DNA of 64,000 nucleotides from Bettongia penicillata ogilbyi (Eukaryota > Chordata > Mammalia > Diprotodontia > Potoroidae): positions 3,678,001 through 3,742,000 of the forward strand of contig JAJHZJ010000496.1 of NCBI GenBank assembly GCA_023548195.1. The letters run 5' to 3'. A model generated the notes under the pieces. That model made no database searches, was not told where the DNA came from, and was given only the letters and a program-made list of their open reading frames with translations. Made by a program: the position numbers and the translations under genes. Positions within the stretch are counted from its first letter, which is position 1, and each line of letters begins with the position of its first letter. Of the stretch, positions 11,512-22,705 are shown one piece after another.

Positions 11512-13015
11512 GTATGTCTTTGGGACTTCTCAGCATCAGTGACAGTGTCATAAATATTTCAAGTTGTATTCTTTTCTTCCACCAGATGGTAGTTAAGAGG
11601 AAGGGCTATGAACCTCTACAGGTTCCTCATAAAATATGAAATTGTCTTTGGTTATTAATAGAGCATGAAGAATCCTGAAAAGGAGACTACTGTGTTGTCA
11701 TAGTATACTCAGACCTCCTTATTTAGACGTTCTGAGCGCAAAGGGATAGTCTTCCTGCCTTCCAAGCGCCTCAGGATTTCCTTTTTCAGATCCCTGGCCC
11801 GGACGGGCCTTATGTTTTCTTTTGGAAAATTGCTCCTTACCCATATAAATAGCAACCTAACCTAAACTAGTGCTCTAATTATTTTGACTGGTTAATTCTA
11901 TACTAACATTTGGATGTTATCAGGGAGAAATTATGTCCAGAATATTTGGTCCACCTGGAATAAACAAAAATCCAGATACTGGGAGATTCTGTGGTTTAAA
12001 TATTTAGGTTTCTAACCTATAGTTGCTCTGAAATACAAGTTTAAAAAAACCTAAATGTTGACTCAGTCTTTCTCGTAAAACTGGGCACATCAGAGCCACA
12101 AGACAGCATTCTGGCTCCGTGTGGAAACATAGATTCCTCCTTTCTTTGTTTTTTAAAGGCTGCCCTTTCTTCAAATCTTTTGCAAGAGCTGGGGCATCTC
12201 ATCAAGGGGAGTAGTTATCAGATTTTGTCTCCTTAAATGTGGACCCCAAATCTGCTGTTGGAGTGATACAAATTGTCCACTTCTTTATTTTTCAAAGAGG
12301 TTTGGAGCTTTATCAGAAAAGCAAGTATGTGTGTATAAAGGGTTATATTTGCAAACATTTTTGCAAATATATAAATGTTTTCTTATATACTCGGTGAGGG
12401 ATGTTCCTTTCTAGATCTGTGGTCTGTGATTTAAATTTATCTGTCTATCCTTCCCCTTTTCTGTGTCCAACCATCTCTCTGTCTGCCATATGAGTACATA
12501 CACACATATATGTAAATGTGTATACATAAACACACATACTTTCATCCCAACTATATTTCACTTTGCCAGGGCATACTATTTTTTCTTCCATGAGAAATGA
12601 TAATAAATGACCCGGAAACTGGATAATAAGTCAACTGAAAACATAGTGTGTCTGTAGTTAGTACAGCCCATGCCTTGAATATGTCAGAGGTCATGTCTCT
12701 TTATCTCCTCAGCCTCCCATAACACTTCTTTTTGTGTCAATCTCATAGCTTTTAAAATTCTTGTTGATATTTTTTGTGATTGTATTACTGTGATTACCTT
12801 GTAGAGTTCTCTCTCTTCTCATTCTCCTGAAGACCTATCCCTTATAGCAAAGAAATAAAAACAAAGAAAAAAAATAGTTCAGTAAAAATAACCAACATAT
12901 CACCAAAGTCCAACATCATAGGTACCCATAGTGTCCCACTTCTTTATAGGAGGAATGTATATGATATTGTATTCAACTTTTGGTACTGTATTATAAGGAG
13001 GATCTTTTTAAGCTG

Positions 13016-13345
13016 AGGGGCTTTGGGGAATAAACAGAAGACTCTGATGATGCTTAGTCTGAAGAATAGATATATGGGGAAAGATGTGTGTAATGTCTGT
13101 TTTCAAACATTTGAAGGGCTATTATATCAAAAAAAAAATAAAGACTGGAAAATTTCTGCTTCACTTTAGAAGACAAAGTACAGTGAGTAAATTAATCAAA
13201 GTAACAGATTTAGGCTCATTATAAGGGAAAGCTTCCTAATAATTGCAATTACTTAAAAGTGAAATGGGCTATCTTGGTAAGTAGTTCTTCCCTCTTCCCC
13301 CGCCCCCTCCCCACTTGAGGTCTTCCCACCAAATGTCTTTGAGAT
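13016..13345 (+). repeat. Ancient dispersed repeat, unnamed here (copy A)
   Basis: It reads 'aaacatttgaagggctatta', 'gatttaggctcattataagg', 'gaaagcttcctaataattgc', 'aaaagtgaaatgggctatct' and 'gaggtcttcccacc'. Another copy with the same order lies at 34795-34985, and a reverse-strand part at 27785-27935. I know this as a common old mammalian interspersed sequence but cannot name its family with confidence. Confidence 0.65.
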
Positions 13346-13544
13346 CCTTTCCCACAATGAGGTCCTAAAAAGGATTATGACCTCTGCAGTGTATAGCTTA
13401 AGTAATAGTGAATGGGCTTGGAGTTCCAAGAAACTGAATGAAAACAAAGTGCCCCCACAATTCAGCCTCAGAAAAAGCGATAGAACTAGCTCCAGAGATG
13501 GGAAGAAGGATTCCAGGAGTCCTTCTCTGTGTAAAGAAACCACC

Positions 13545-13555
13545 AAGATGGCGGC
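13545..13555 (+). promoter_or_regulatory. Exact YY1-type motif AAGATGGCGGC
   Basis: The 11-mer matches the well-known YY1 core exactly and keeps its CpG. It sits in a repeat-poor stretch within 250 bp of an old repeat. Binding is inferred only from the motif. Confidence 0.35.
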
Positions 13556-13734
13556 CACTGCAGTCGGGAAACAAAGGGTGGTGTCTCTTCTACCGGTTAA
13601 GAAAAGAACCTTGACTCACATCTTCCTTTTTTCTAGCTCCAGTTAATAGCTGTGACCTGTAGGTCTTAAAATAAAAAAAATGTGTGTTTTATTTTTAAAT
13701 TATGGCTTTACACTGGACATAGAACAACATGGAA

Positions 13735-13850
13735 AAAGCTCCTTGAGTGCAGGGGATGTGTCTCTGTCTTTGTGCCCCTTGCCACACAGCATAATGTTAA
13801 CATAAAGTAAGTACTTAGCAAGCCATGCATTGACTCAGTTCCTGTTTTAT
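13735..13850 (+). repeat. L2 LINE 3' end
   Basis: It has 'gctccttgagtgcaggggat', 'gtgtctctgtctttgtgccc' and 'ataaagtaagtacttagcaa', the standard L2 3'-terminal order. Confidence 0.8.
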
Positions 13851-13989
13851 TGGAAGTTTTGGTTTCTAGGCCTGGGGAGCTGTGTAGTTGGAATGAGGCA
13901 ACAGGATCCATTTGATGGAGAGAACCCCAGTCATGGTGACTCAGAATGCCACCTCCATAGCTAGGCCTAGGACCTCCCAAAAGTCTCCT

Positions 13990-14067
13990 CCGCTCTCTTG
14001 GCCTCAGTTTCTTCCTCTAGAAAATGAGGCCTTGGACTAGATCCTTTCCAGCTTTAATTAATGATCC
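13990..14067 (+). repeat. SINE tail fragment
   Basis: It contains 'ggcctcagtttcttcctcta', 'gaaaatgaggccttggacta' and 'gatcctttccagctttaat', the 3' part of a marsupial MIR-related SINE. Confidence 0.7.
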
Positions 14068-15194
14068 AATTTAACCCACCCAAATTTACCCTAGAGGTGT
14101 TATTCCATCAGTTAAACAAAAATGTAAACAAATGTTTTTGGATTGCTTAAGGTATATGGGACAAGGCTGTAGACTTATGCCATCCCCTAGGAATTGTGTA
14201 GTATAGTAACTTAACGTTAAAAAATAATCTTAAATAGTTTACAATAGGTATCTGTGTTTCTTTAAAAAAGAAAAAGCCTCAAATTGCTTTAACCCTTTTC
14301 GGTAATAATGCTGGAACAATTCTCACTAAGACTAATGAGCAGTTTACTTTGGCCCTGTAAACAGATACAACCTGGACTTTACATTCACTATTGTTCACAC
14401 TTGCTAATGAGTAACTCTATTGAACTTCAATCCACAATTGATTTGAAGGGGCCCACCAGTGAGCAAATGGACCTAATATAGGCTTCTGTCCCCTGTCCCA
14501 GATATTTCCTTGAAAGGTAAACAGCTGCATAAATGCAAGACCCTGTGATGGTTCTCAGACAATCAGAAACTGTTTGTTGTGAAATTCCAAGATTCACAAG
14601 AACTTCTTTCTTGGAGAGGGCTCTCTTGGGTGACTTGTTTTTCCTCACTTTATCACACTGTTGTATCAAGGCACTTTTGAAGCTGGAGGTCAGCCCCCTT
14701 TCCATGGGACTCTGAAATATCTTCATAGACTACTAAACTACCTCCCTGGGACAGCTATCCCTGAAGCCAAGCTAAGAGGAGTGGGTCTGAACTTTGCTCC
14801 ATAGGAAAATGGCAGCTCTAATTTGGAGGCTTGTTGGAAATGTAATAGATATTCTGATTCAGGCTATGGCCCCTGGGCCATGTGAGGGGTGGGAAAGGGT
14901 TAGGGAGGAAATGAGGAGGAAGGGATTAAGTTGAAAGTAAAAGGAGGAAAGGCCAGCTAAAGATGTGAATGATTAAGAGGAAATGAAATCGTAGCACTTC
15001 CTAGTACACAGACTGGCTGAAATTAGGCTGATTGTTTTCTATAGCAGTTCCTCAGGATATTGTTTTAATAAACAGATAATAATTTTTATGAGTATATGAA
15101 TGATAAATAATGGATACTTAATGTGATCTCTAAATTCATTTTTATACCAACTTCAGTTATTAACATGCCTAGTAAACCCAGTTTTCATGCTAAA

Positions 15195-15390
15195 GTAGGA
15201 GTTTTTGACCTGGGTATCTGAAATTTTTTATTTTAATATTTTGATAATTTCATTTTTATGTAATTGTTTTCCTTTGTAATACCACGTATTTTATTTTGTG
15301 CATTTAACATTATTCTGAGATGGCCTCTGCAGGTTCTGGACTGCCACAGGGGTGCATGCTGTAAAAAGGCTAAGCACTTCTGAACTTCAG
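15195..15390 (+). repeat. hAT-like non-autonomous DNA transposon relic
   Basis: It contains 'tttttattttaatattttga', 'tttcctttgtaataccacgt', 'ttattttgtgcatttaacat', 'tattctgagatggcctctgc' and 'aggctaagcacttctg'. Two further copies with the same order occur at 38098-38505 (interrupted) and, reversed, at 46005-46145. The 'ggggttcttaacc'-type ends recall hAT elements. Family placement is by memory of the consensus. Confidence 0.55.
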
Positions 15391-15499
15391 CCTAGCTCCT
15401 GTGTGGTTATCATACCTCTTGGCATACATATTTTCCAAAATTAATGGAGGTATATTGACTATTACCTCTTCTAATGTGCCTCTGGGTTAGCATTCACCT

Positions 15500-15640
15500 C
15501 TCTGTTAGTGCTTGTTTTGGGGGAGTTACTTTCTCTCCCTTCCACTCCAAGTCTAAGTTTCCTCATCTGTAAAATGAGGGGTTTGGAGTAGGTGGCCTTT
15601 AAGTCTCCATCTGTGATTTTGTGACTGCTGGCAAATAGCT
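15500..15640 (+). repeat. SINE tail fragment
   Basis: It has 'gtctaagtttcctcatctgt', 'aaaatgaggggtttggagta' and 'ggtggcctttaagtctccat', a MIR-related SINE 3' part. Confidence 0.7.
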
Positions 15641-16544
15641 TCATGTCTCCCAACCTCAGTTACCTTCTGGCTTGGCCCTAATCTCTCTGCGAATTCTCTG
15701 GATTTTTCTAAGTTACTATCTTAGTAACTGAAGATAGGAATGATTATGTCTCTACATGGCCAGTGCTTATATGTTTAATTTCTCTCTATTATCATGTAAT
15801 TTTTTATAACTTTAAAAAAATAGGGAAAAGGCATATTGTTCTGCACCCCTCCGGGGAAGTTGCCAGTATTTTTCAACTGCAGATTAAATTAGTTGCTCCC
15901 CTTAGTTATTCTGAGCTCCCTAAAAGGTACAAAGTAGTCTAAGTGGCAGAGTGCTTTGGTTCAGGGATTGTTTTTTTCGTAAACCTAGCACTGAAGAACC
16001 AGGGGAAAATAGATGACCCAGGTTGAATATTTATTGCATTGTAGCATGCTAATTTAGCTAACTTCTCAAAAGAAAAATGGCACTCAGATAAGCCACAAAG
16101 CCAGGAATGCAAATTGATAGGAATCCATGGCCATTTCACATCCTAAGGGACATGATTTATATTTGCTATTTATTGAGAGACAGAATATTATTTTAAGTAG
16201 CCATTCATGAAATCATTGCTTAATCGAATGAGAAAAATATATTCAAAGTCCTCTGCAAACCCTAAGGAACTATATGCATGGTAGCTATTGCTTAATGCAG
16301 ACCATTTTCTCAAATTCTTGTAAAGTTGTCATTTCTTTTGATTTCCAGGACCTAATTAATTTATTTAATAAAAAAAAAATTCTTGCCTTAGCAAAGTCCT
16401 ACTTAACATAATTTATAGTGTATACTGACAGTAGATAACAAAAGTATTTCTAAACATTTATTTCAAAATCCTTCATTCTCTTCCTTTCCTTGTAGTTTGA
16501 TAATGAATTGATAATTCACCAATACATAAGAATCCTCTGCCGTA

Positions 16545-16815
16545 GAATAATAATTAATATTGTTATTATTACAATAACTAGCATTTGTATATCACCTACT
16601 ATATTCAGCCACTGTGCTAAATATATTACAAATATTATCTCACTTGATGCTCACAACTGAGGATACCCTGAGAAGTAGGTGCTATTGTTCTCATTTTTAC
16701 AGTTGAGGAAACTGAGGCAGAGATTGCTCAGGATCTTACAGTGTCAGGCTAGATTTGAACTGCAGGCTTCCTTGAGGCTCAGTGCTCTATCCACTGCACC
16801 ACCTAACTGCCAGCA
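16545..16815 (+). repeat. SINE, THER1, near full length
   Basis: From head to tail it shows 'acaataactagcatttgtat', 'atattatctcacttgatgct', 'agaagtaggtgctattgttc', 'cagttgaggaaactgaggca', 'gctagatttgaactgcaggc' and 'ctctatccactgcaccacct'. The closing 'ccactgcaccacctaactgc' is the characteristic THER1 end. Confidence 0.88.
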
Positions 16816-16839
16816 AAACTCTGTTCCTTAAACTAGAAG

Positions 16840-16913
16840 ATATGGTGAATTTAAATATAATCCAGTCCAACATAATACAATACAATATGGCAAATTTAAA
16901 TATAATACAATCC
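16840..16913 (+). repeat. Direct tandem duplication, 45-bp period
   Basis: 'atatggtgaatttaaatata' at 16840 recurs as 'atatggcaaatttaaatata' at 16885. It lies just 3' of the THER1 copy. Confidence 0.8.
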
Positions 16914-17224
16914 CTGGCATCAGAGTTTAGGATATGGTGCTGGCACGAGCATAGTGGCAGGAAATTTCAGGTATCTGTTTAGGGCCTGGGATGTAAAATA
17001 TGTGATAGAGAGAATAAACTTGAAAAATAGTTTCCACAGGGGCTTGTGAGTTAAATTTAGAAATCTAAACTTTATCTGATGTGGAATAGTGAAGCACCGA
17101 AGGTGTCTGAACTGAGGAATGGGAGACATATATTTAGGGAAAGGGGCATCCTTCTTAGGCTCTCCCTCTTGAAAATTTAAAAAATAAACCACTAAGTAGA
17201 CCTCAGTTTTTGTTTTTTTCCAAA

Positions 17225-17965
17225 CTAGAGTTTTTCATGTTTCTCTTTTTACAAATGACAACAAAATTATGCAGAGAAAGCAAATAAAATCTCCTTTGAC
17301 CCAGAAATTCCACTACCCCAAGAAAGTCGGTGACGAGAAAGAGAACTATCCCAAGGAAGTTGGTGATTAAAAAGAGAACTCTCATATACATCAGATATTT
17401 ATAGAAGCCTTTTTTTATGCTAGCAAAGGTCTGGAAACAAAGTAGATTCCCATCATTTGCAGAATATTTGACCAAGTTATGTTGCAAAAAAGTAATAAAA
17501 TATTTTAATGCTCCAGATAATAATGAATGTGTTGATTGCCAAGAAGCATGAAAAGATTTATATAAACTGATGCAAAGTGAAGGATACTGCACTAGAAAGA
17601 CGGTATATACATTTTGCTACCATATCTTAATTGGAAAGAATGGTGGTAATAACACTAAATTATAAATTTATAAATTATGTAAATATGCAAGTTATAAAAT
17701 TTATAAAATAAATTCCAAATTATAAAGACCTAGCTTGGCTTCAAAGAAGGGAGATATGAAGACACCTCCTTCCTTTCATTATAAAGCTAGGCTGTTATTG
17801 GTTCAGAGTGCTGAAAATAATATGAGACTTTGTTCTATATACTGGACTGTTGGTTTTTTTAACCTCTTGTGTATAAGGGATGATTCTTTGTTGGGATGAG
17901 AGGGGGCTACATTGGGAAATAGAGTGATGTAAAAATTAAAAGATATCCCAAAAATTATTTTTAAA
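17225..17965 (+). repeat. L1 3' UTR (marsupial L1), old
   Basis: In order it shows 'ggtctggaaacaaagtagat', 'aaagatttatataaactgat', 'gcaaagtgaaggatactgca', 'tataagggatgattctttgt', 'ctacattgggaaatagagtg' and 'gatgtaaaaattaaaagata'. These follow the 3' UTR of marsupial L1 elements through to the A-rich end. It includes a 33-bp internal tandem duplication (17317-17382). No ORF remains. Confidence 0.8.
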
Positions 17966-18154
17966 AATTTACCCAACCATTCCAGTAAGATTATGAAGAC
18001 CATGATTATATCATGGAGATAAAGAAATAAGTAATTCGTTGGTTCATTGGACTCATGAATGGATTCTTTGTATGGTTACTTTTTTAAAAGCATTAGCAAG
18101 CCATGAATTTTCATCAGTTATTAGAATGCATTGCTTTCTTCATCATTTAGTGAT

Positions 18155-18330
18155 CGTAGACTTAGAACTTTGAGGAACCTTAGGAAAATTCCACTCCCTC
18201 AATTAACAGTGAAGAGACTGAAGCTGAAAGGCTGAGTATCTTGCCAAATCCACCCTGGTAGTAAGTGATTGAGTTTAGATTCAAAACCAGGTCTCCAACT
18301 CCACATCCTGAACAAAAATGCTTGGGGTAT
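18155..18330 (+). repeat. SINE, MIR3-like
   Basis: It reads 'gacttagaactttgaggaac', 'aacagtgaagagactgaagc' and 'gagtttagattcaaaaccag', the MIR3-type order, diverged. Another SINE tail follows at 18475-18590 ('gaagcactgtctgaacccag', 'gttctatccatcgtgccaaa'). Confidence 0.65.
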
Positions 18331-19014
18331 AGGGTAGTGGAGGAGAAGGCACGAGACTTGGATTTCACTGGGATAGAAATTCCCAAAGAAAAATGTAACT
18401 GTAAATAAGCATCTTAATTTATTAAATTAATTAATTGATTAAAACAAATTAATCTGCAAATAATTGTTGGGTCCTTCATACAGTTTAGATGATTTGTCTC
18501 AACTCACACGGTTTATGTCAGAAGCACTGTCTGAACCCAGGGCTTCATTATTTAAGATGTGTTCTATCCATCGTGCCAAATATCTTTTTTTTTTAAAGCA
18601 GCTTCTAAGGTAGAGAAAGATTTCAGTTGTGATGTGTCATTGTTAGATATAACTTCAAGAGAATTGAGTTTTAGCTTTATTATAATTGTCTGAAAGTAAC
18701 AGACACAGGTGGGCTCTTCCCAGAAGAAACAGTGTATCTACCTTATATGTATCACTATGTTTGGTATAGATGCTTTCTGTTACAGGCCAAATCGTGAATG
18801 ATGTACAGTGTAGGGCAGGATGCTGTTATGAATTGGGTAAAATATGTTTCTTACCCTTTTTTCGCAATTCTTTTTAATTAAAAATTAATTAGCAAATTAA
18901 AACTCACCATCATGTTTGGACATGTAAGTTCAATGCTATTATCCTTTGGTGTAATTAAGCAGAGGGTTTGTGTGGAATCAGTTATACCATTTCTATCCTG
19001 ATTTTCTCCCTTAG

Positions 19015-19176
19015 GTCTCTAATGTCCAGGCAAGGACAGTCCTACTCACATGGTCCCCTCCCACTGGCCTTTCAAGTGGAGATAGACCCCAGAGCAGCCC
19101 ACCCTACCCCCCCCTACAGCTATGAAGTGGCCTTATCAGACAAAGGGAGAGATGGAAAGTACAAGATCATTTACAG
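19015..19176 (+). CDS. FNDC3B: FNDC3B exon (window exon 2): first half of FN3-1, with +1 frameshift
   Basis: From the acceptor 'cccttag' the frame set by the exon before reads VSNVQARTVLLTWSPP, the A and B strands of FN3-1 with the B-strand Trp. It then reads a Ser/Pro-rich loop. At 19107-19114 there are eight C in a row. Continuing in frame gives Leu-Gln-Leu and a TGA at 19123. Dropping one C restores PYSYEVALSDKGRDGKYKII, which is strongly conserved FNDC3B, and gives 161 nt whose end phase (two bases) fits the next exon. As written, 162 nt breaks the frame. The donor is 'gtaagg'. I infer a homopolymer error; a true allele or a lost gene is less likely because the other exons are intact. Confidence 0.92.
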
Positions 19177-19334
19177 GTAAGGTTTTATGGATCATTTCTT
19201 CCTATTTCCTTCCCCAGGAAGGAAAATGAAATGCCTAGTAAGATTAATGTTTGCCATTTACCTCTCTAATGAGTAAAATTTATTTTTAAAAGTTTATTTT
19301 TAAATAATAGCAACATGGATTAATCTTTTCTGAA

Positions 19335-19515
19335 AGGTAGTATGATATAAGTAGAACAGTGGAGCCAGAATCAGGAAGACCTGGGTTCAAGTCTCACCTC
19401 AGACACTTTGTTAGCCAGGAAGAGTTATTTGATCCTTCTGTACTTTGGATTATTCATTGGTAAATTGAGAATGTTGAATTCAAAGGTCCTGTCCAACTCT
19501 GAGGCTGTGATCCTG
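19335..19515 (+). repeat. tRNA-derived SINE, marsupial type
   Basis: It has 'gaatcaggaagacctgggtt', 'caagtctcacctcagacact' and 'ggtcctgtccaactctgagg', the order of MIR-related marsupial SINEs. Confidence 0.75.
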
Positions 19516-20444
19516 ATACTAAAAAACTGACCTCAAAGCCAGCATGAACTGGCTTTTTGAGTCCCACCTGTTACATGTATTCCGCATGCCAATGAGTACA
19601 TCATTTAACATCAGTGCCCTAATGACTCTCCTTGAATGCAGAGCAGGTGCTGACCCAGGAACACCTCTGTTCCAGTGAAGTCAAAGATCCAGTCACCTCT
19701 CCCTTCTTATGAAAAGCCAATGATTTGAGGCTCTTGAGGATCCAAGGTTCTTCCTCTAATTCCTTATCCTCTTTTCCACTTTTCCTCACTCTGACTCCCT
19801 GCCCCAGTCCGCAGGAGTCATCTCAAGTAGATGGAACACAGGGAAACCCCACTGTATTTCTGCCTTGGAGTTGGAGATTTTTAGGGGCTGACAGTCTCTG
19901 TTGTCACTAGCAAAGTGAGAGTGAGTGGCTACTCATCCAAGTCAGGAACAGTTAGTGTTCCCTACTGATGCCCATTAGAGTCTTTGGTGCAGTTAGTGCA
20001 TTCCTGATAGGTTTCAGGCACACTGTGGAGTGAATAGGTTTTGGGGGGGCCTGCCTGAGAACCCAGCCAATGCCTTAAATGTTGCTTCTCAGGGAGAACG
20101 TATGCCAAGATCCAATCAACTGATTTGGTAGAAGCTTTTAGAACAAAACTGTCTATAACTTGGGGGCTTCACCTCAATTTGAAGGGATGTTTGCTGCTAA
20201 CATGAATGAAGTCTTTTCTGAAATTTAAAAATAGGATTAATTTGACTAAAATTTTTCCTTTAAGTTTATTTAAAAATACATTTTATGTGCTTTCAAACAA
20301 TTAAACAATTATTAGCATCAAAAAGAAAACCCCATAGAAAGTAAGTAGGGCTTCCCAACAGAGCTGAACACATCCATTTTGAGACTATTAGATGAGCCGG
20401 GTAACCTGGTCTCTGACTTAAACTAAGCAATTTCATTTCAATTT

Positions 20445-20600
20445 CGCCTCAACAAGCATTTATTCCGACCTGCTGTTTTCAAAGCTCAGTGCTAGATAGG
20501 TACTTGGGGATGGCCAGAATGAACTGGGCCTTGCCCATAAGGGCAAGTCTACTAGCTCAGCCAAATGGCAACATTACCATCTGAATACAAAGTCTGGATG
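20445..20600 (+). repeat. 5' part of a long dispersed repeat (family U)
   Basis: It reads 'caacaagcatttattccgac', 'agctcagtgctagataggta' and 'cttgcccataagggcaagtc', as at the head of the long copy at 56550-57430. Confidence 0.5.
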
Positions 20601-20940
20601 GAGGCAGACAGGTGCCACGCTAAGGATGCTCATTTCAACTTCTACTGACCTCAGCATCCCTGGCCTCAGATGACATTAGCTTCTTATATATAGTTGACTG
20701 TTAGGAATTATGGGATCCTACTGTGGAAATTAGGTCAACTGATAGTTTATGGAATATACCTTTGGGAAAATTAATCTTCTGTCTTCTGAATATAGAGAGG
20801 CAATCCTTAATGTTAATTCCCCATCTTATCATTCTAATATCACCTTTTTATTCATCTCCTTTTCCGCTTTGAGAAATGAAAACTGACTGTATTGTTTCTG
20901 AAGTTGTTTTCAAAACTTAATGGATGCTTTTTCTTTTTAG

Positions 20941-21000
20941 TGGAGAAGAATTAGAATGTAGCCTGAAAGACCTTAGGCCAGCCACAGATTATCATGTCAG
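20941..21000 (+). CDS. FNDC3B: FNDC3B exon (window exon 3): FN3-1, middle
   Basis: A 60-nt exon entered two bases into a Ser codon. It encodes GEELECSLKDLRPATDYHV plus the first two bases of Arg. This is the E-F part of FN3-1, with the Leu-Pro-x-Thr-x-Tyr pattern. The acceptor is 'ttctttttag' and the donor 'gtgagt'. It is open only in this frame, and its phase fits the corrected, not the written, preceding exon. Confidence 0.94.
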
Positions 21001-21072
21001 GTGAGTGATGGTACTGAAGTTGTGTTTTATCAGGAAAAGCTAAATCTGTGGTGTTAATGCATAGTATGTTTG

Positions 21073-21155
21073 TTTTCTTTCTTTTTCCTCATTTTCTCTC
21101 TCTCTCTCTCTCATCTTTCTTTCTTCCTCCCTCTCTTCCATCCTTTCCTTCCTAA
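21073..21155 (+). repeat. Pyrimidine tract with (TC)n core
   Basis: An almost uninterrupted C/T run that includes about eight TC units, then CTTT and CCTT units. Confidence 0.85.
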
Positions 21156-22579
21156 GCCAGAATTATGGGTGTTTGATTTATATCTGCATTCTCTATATTT
21201 GATATTATGTCCTTTAAATTAAGGATGTAATTGAAATTAAATTTTTAATTTTTTAATCTTTAAGATTTCAAGCATGTATCTCCATTCTCCATGACTAACC
21301 AAGGATTACAGGGTGGAAATACCCAAACCTTATCAAAAGTAACAGGAAAGTGAATAAATACACATAGGGAAACTTAACTCTATATCATTAAATTCCCAGA
21401 CAAGGTTGTGGGGTTTTTTTGTTTGTTTGTTTGTTTGTTTTTTAGTGTTTTATAACATTCTAAGATCAGAATGATAATATGTTTAAACATTTTCTCCCTG
21501 AATACCTTGACTCATAACATACCTGTTGGAGTCTCTGGTCAATTATTTGTTACAATTGCTATTTGCTAACCTTAGCTTTTCCATTCAGAGCAAAAAGCAA
21601 ACAGGGCCTAGAGCCTTCTCTAGGTTGGAGAATCACTGAAGACTGAAGAAAGCAACTATAGTTTTCAATGAGTCAGTACTGCTGCAGGTGAAAATCTTGG
21701 GTGAGCTTAAAAATGGGAAAAAAACCAAAACCCAACACTGTCATCAATCCGTCAGTTTTTTATTACCTGCCAAGACCCTGTGTCAAAGCCAAAGTGAAAC
21801 CAGTCCTTCCTTGTGTGGCTTCCATTTCTAATGAACTTGACAACCATTTGTTAAAAGTAATGGAGGTATTACAGCTGAAATGGACTACATCTTGGCATCC
21901 ATCTCCTACCTCCACATGTTTGTACAAGCCTCGTGCCAGACATGCCCTATGTCCTTATTTTTATTTCTTCTTATCATCCTTGTCTCCTGTTACGTCTCAC
22001 TTCCTCCAGAAAGGTCTTCCTGCTTTCTCCACTTGTTGGAGCTTTCTCCTTCTAACTACTTTATGTCTATATAGCTATGTCCATGGTGTGTCCCTCTGGG
22101 AGACTCTCAGTTTCGTTAGGGTTTCGCTCTTGTATTTTATTCCTGAGACACTAGTAACATGCAGGACTTTGTTAGCTTTATTGTTTTGTTTTCTAGAGCA
22201 AGTAGAAATTACCCTCTGCCAATGAAGCAGATTGGCCACTGCTCTGGATTGAATTGATGAAGGGAGTTCTCCCCCTGACAAAGTTAAAAGTCACTGAAAT
22301 CCTAAACCTAAGGGGATATATTATACTATATTTAAGTCTAAGACTGATAAGTTATTAATTCAAAAGAACCTATCTTCTGTTAGATTGTGAGCTTTCCTTT
22401 TAACTTCTTATTTTTTAATTATTATAAATATTATTAGTAGTAATAAATTGATGTCAATCTAATTGTTATATATGAAATTTATAACGTGGCTTTTTATTTT
22501 TGTTCTACTGTAGTATTAATTTTGTAGTTATAGGTTTTGTTTCTATGAGTGTATTTAGGTTATAAACCATATCATCATA

Positions 22580-22705
22580 TTTTTTAGAGGTCCTCCAGCC
22601 TCATCCTCTGACTTGACTGATGGGGAAACTGAGGTCACCCATGTCATAAAGGGACAGAGCCAGGGCCTCTGACTCTAAGACCATTGCTTTTTCTAATGCA
22701 TCATG
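22580..22705 (+). repeat. SINE, MIR3-like
   Basis: It contains 'gaggtcctccagcctcatcc', 'gatggggaaactgaggtcac' and 'agagccagggcctctgactc', diverged MIR3-type order. Confidence 0.65.

Larger units (their letters stand above)
11512..19014 (+). other. FNDC3B: Intron between window exons 1 and 2 (phase 0)
   Basis: 7.5 kb. It holds an ancient dispersed repeat (13016-13345), a YY1-type motif (13545-13555), L2 and SINE tails, a hAT-like relic (15195-15390), a full THER1 copy (16545-16815), a 45-bp direct repeat, and an L1 3' UTR (17225-17965). The stretches 11520-12800 and 14070-15190 show no repeat or gene I recognise. Confidence 0.85.
19177..20940 (+). other. FNDC3B: Intron between window exons 2 and 3 (phase 2)
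   Basis: 1.8 kb. It contains a tRNA-derived SINE (19335-19515) and a fragment of a large old repeat (20445-20600). Nothing I recognise in 19520-20440 or 20610-20930, beyond A/T-rich sequence at 20220-20310. Confidence 0.85.

Noticed and set aside
13541..13646. Possible first exon of a coding gene around 'accaagatggcggcc'
   Set aside because: The ATG within the YY1-type motif opens only a short frame without a recognisable product, and there is no CpG island.
18968..19180. A 70-codon frame starting upstream of the exon and running through PYSYEVALSDKGRDGK
   Set aside because: It begins in the intron and only meets the true protein after the surplus C. The first part of the exon is conserved in the other frame, so this frame is an artefact of the indel.
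21701..22225. A 174-codon frame, the longest in the window
   Set aside because: Composition resembles an L2-like or plain intron segment; no domain, no conserved motif, no splice support. Length alone is not evidence.
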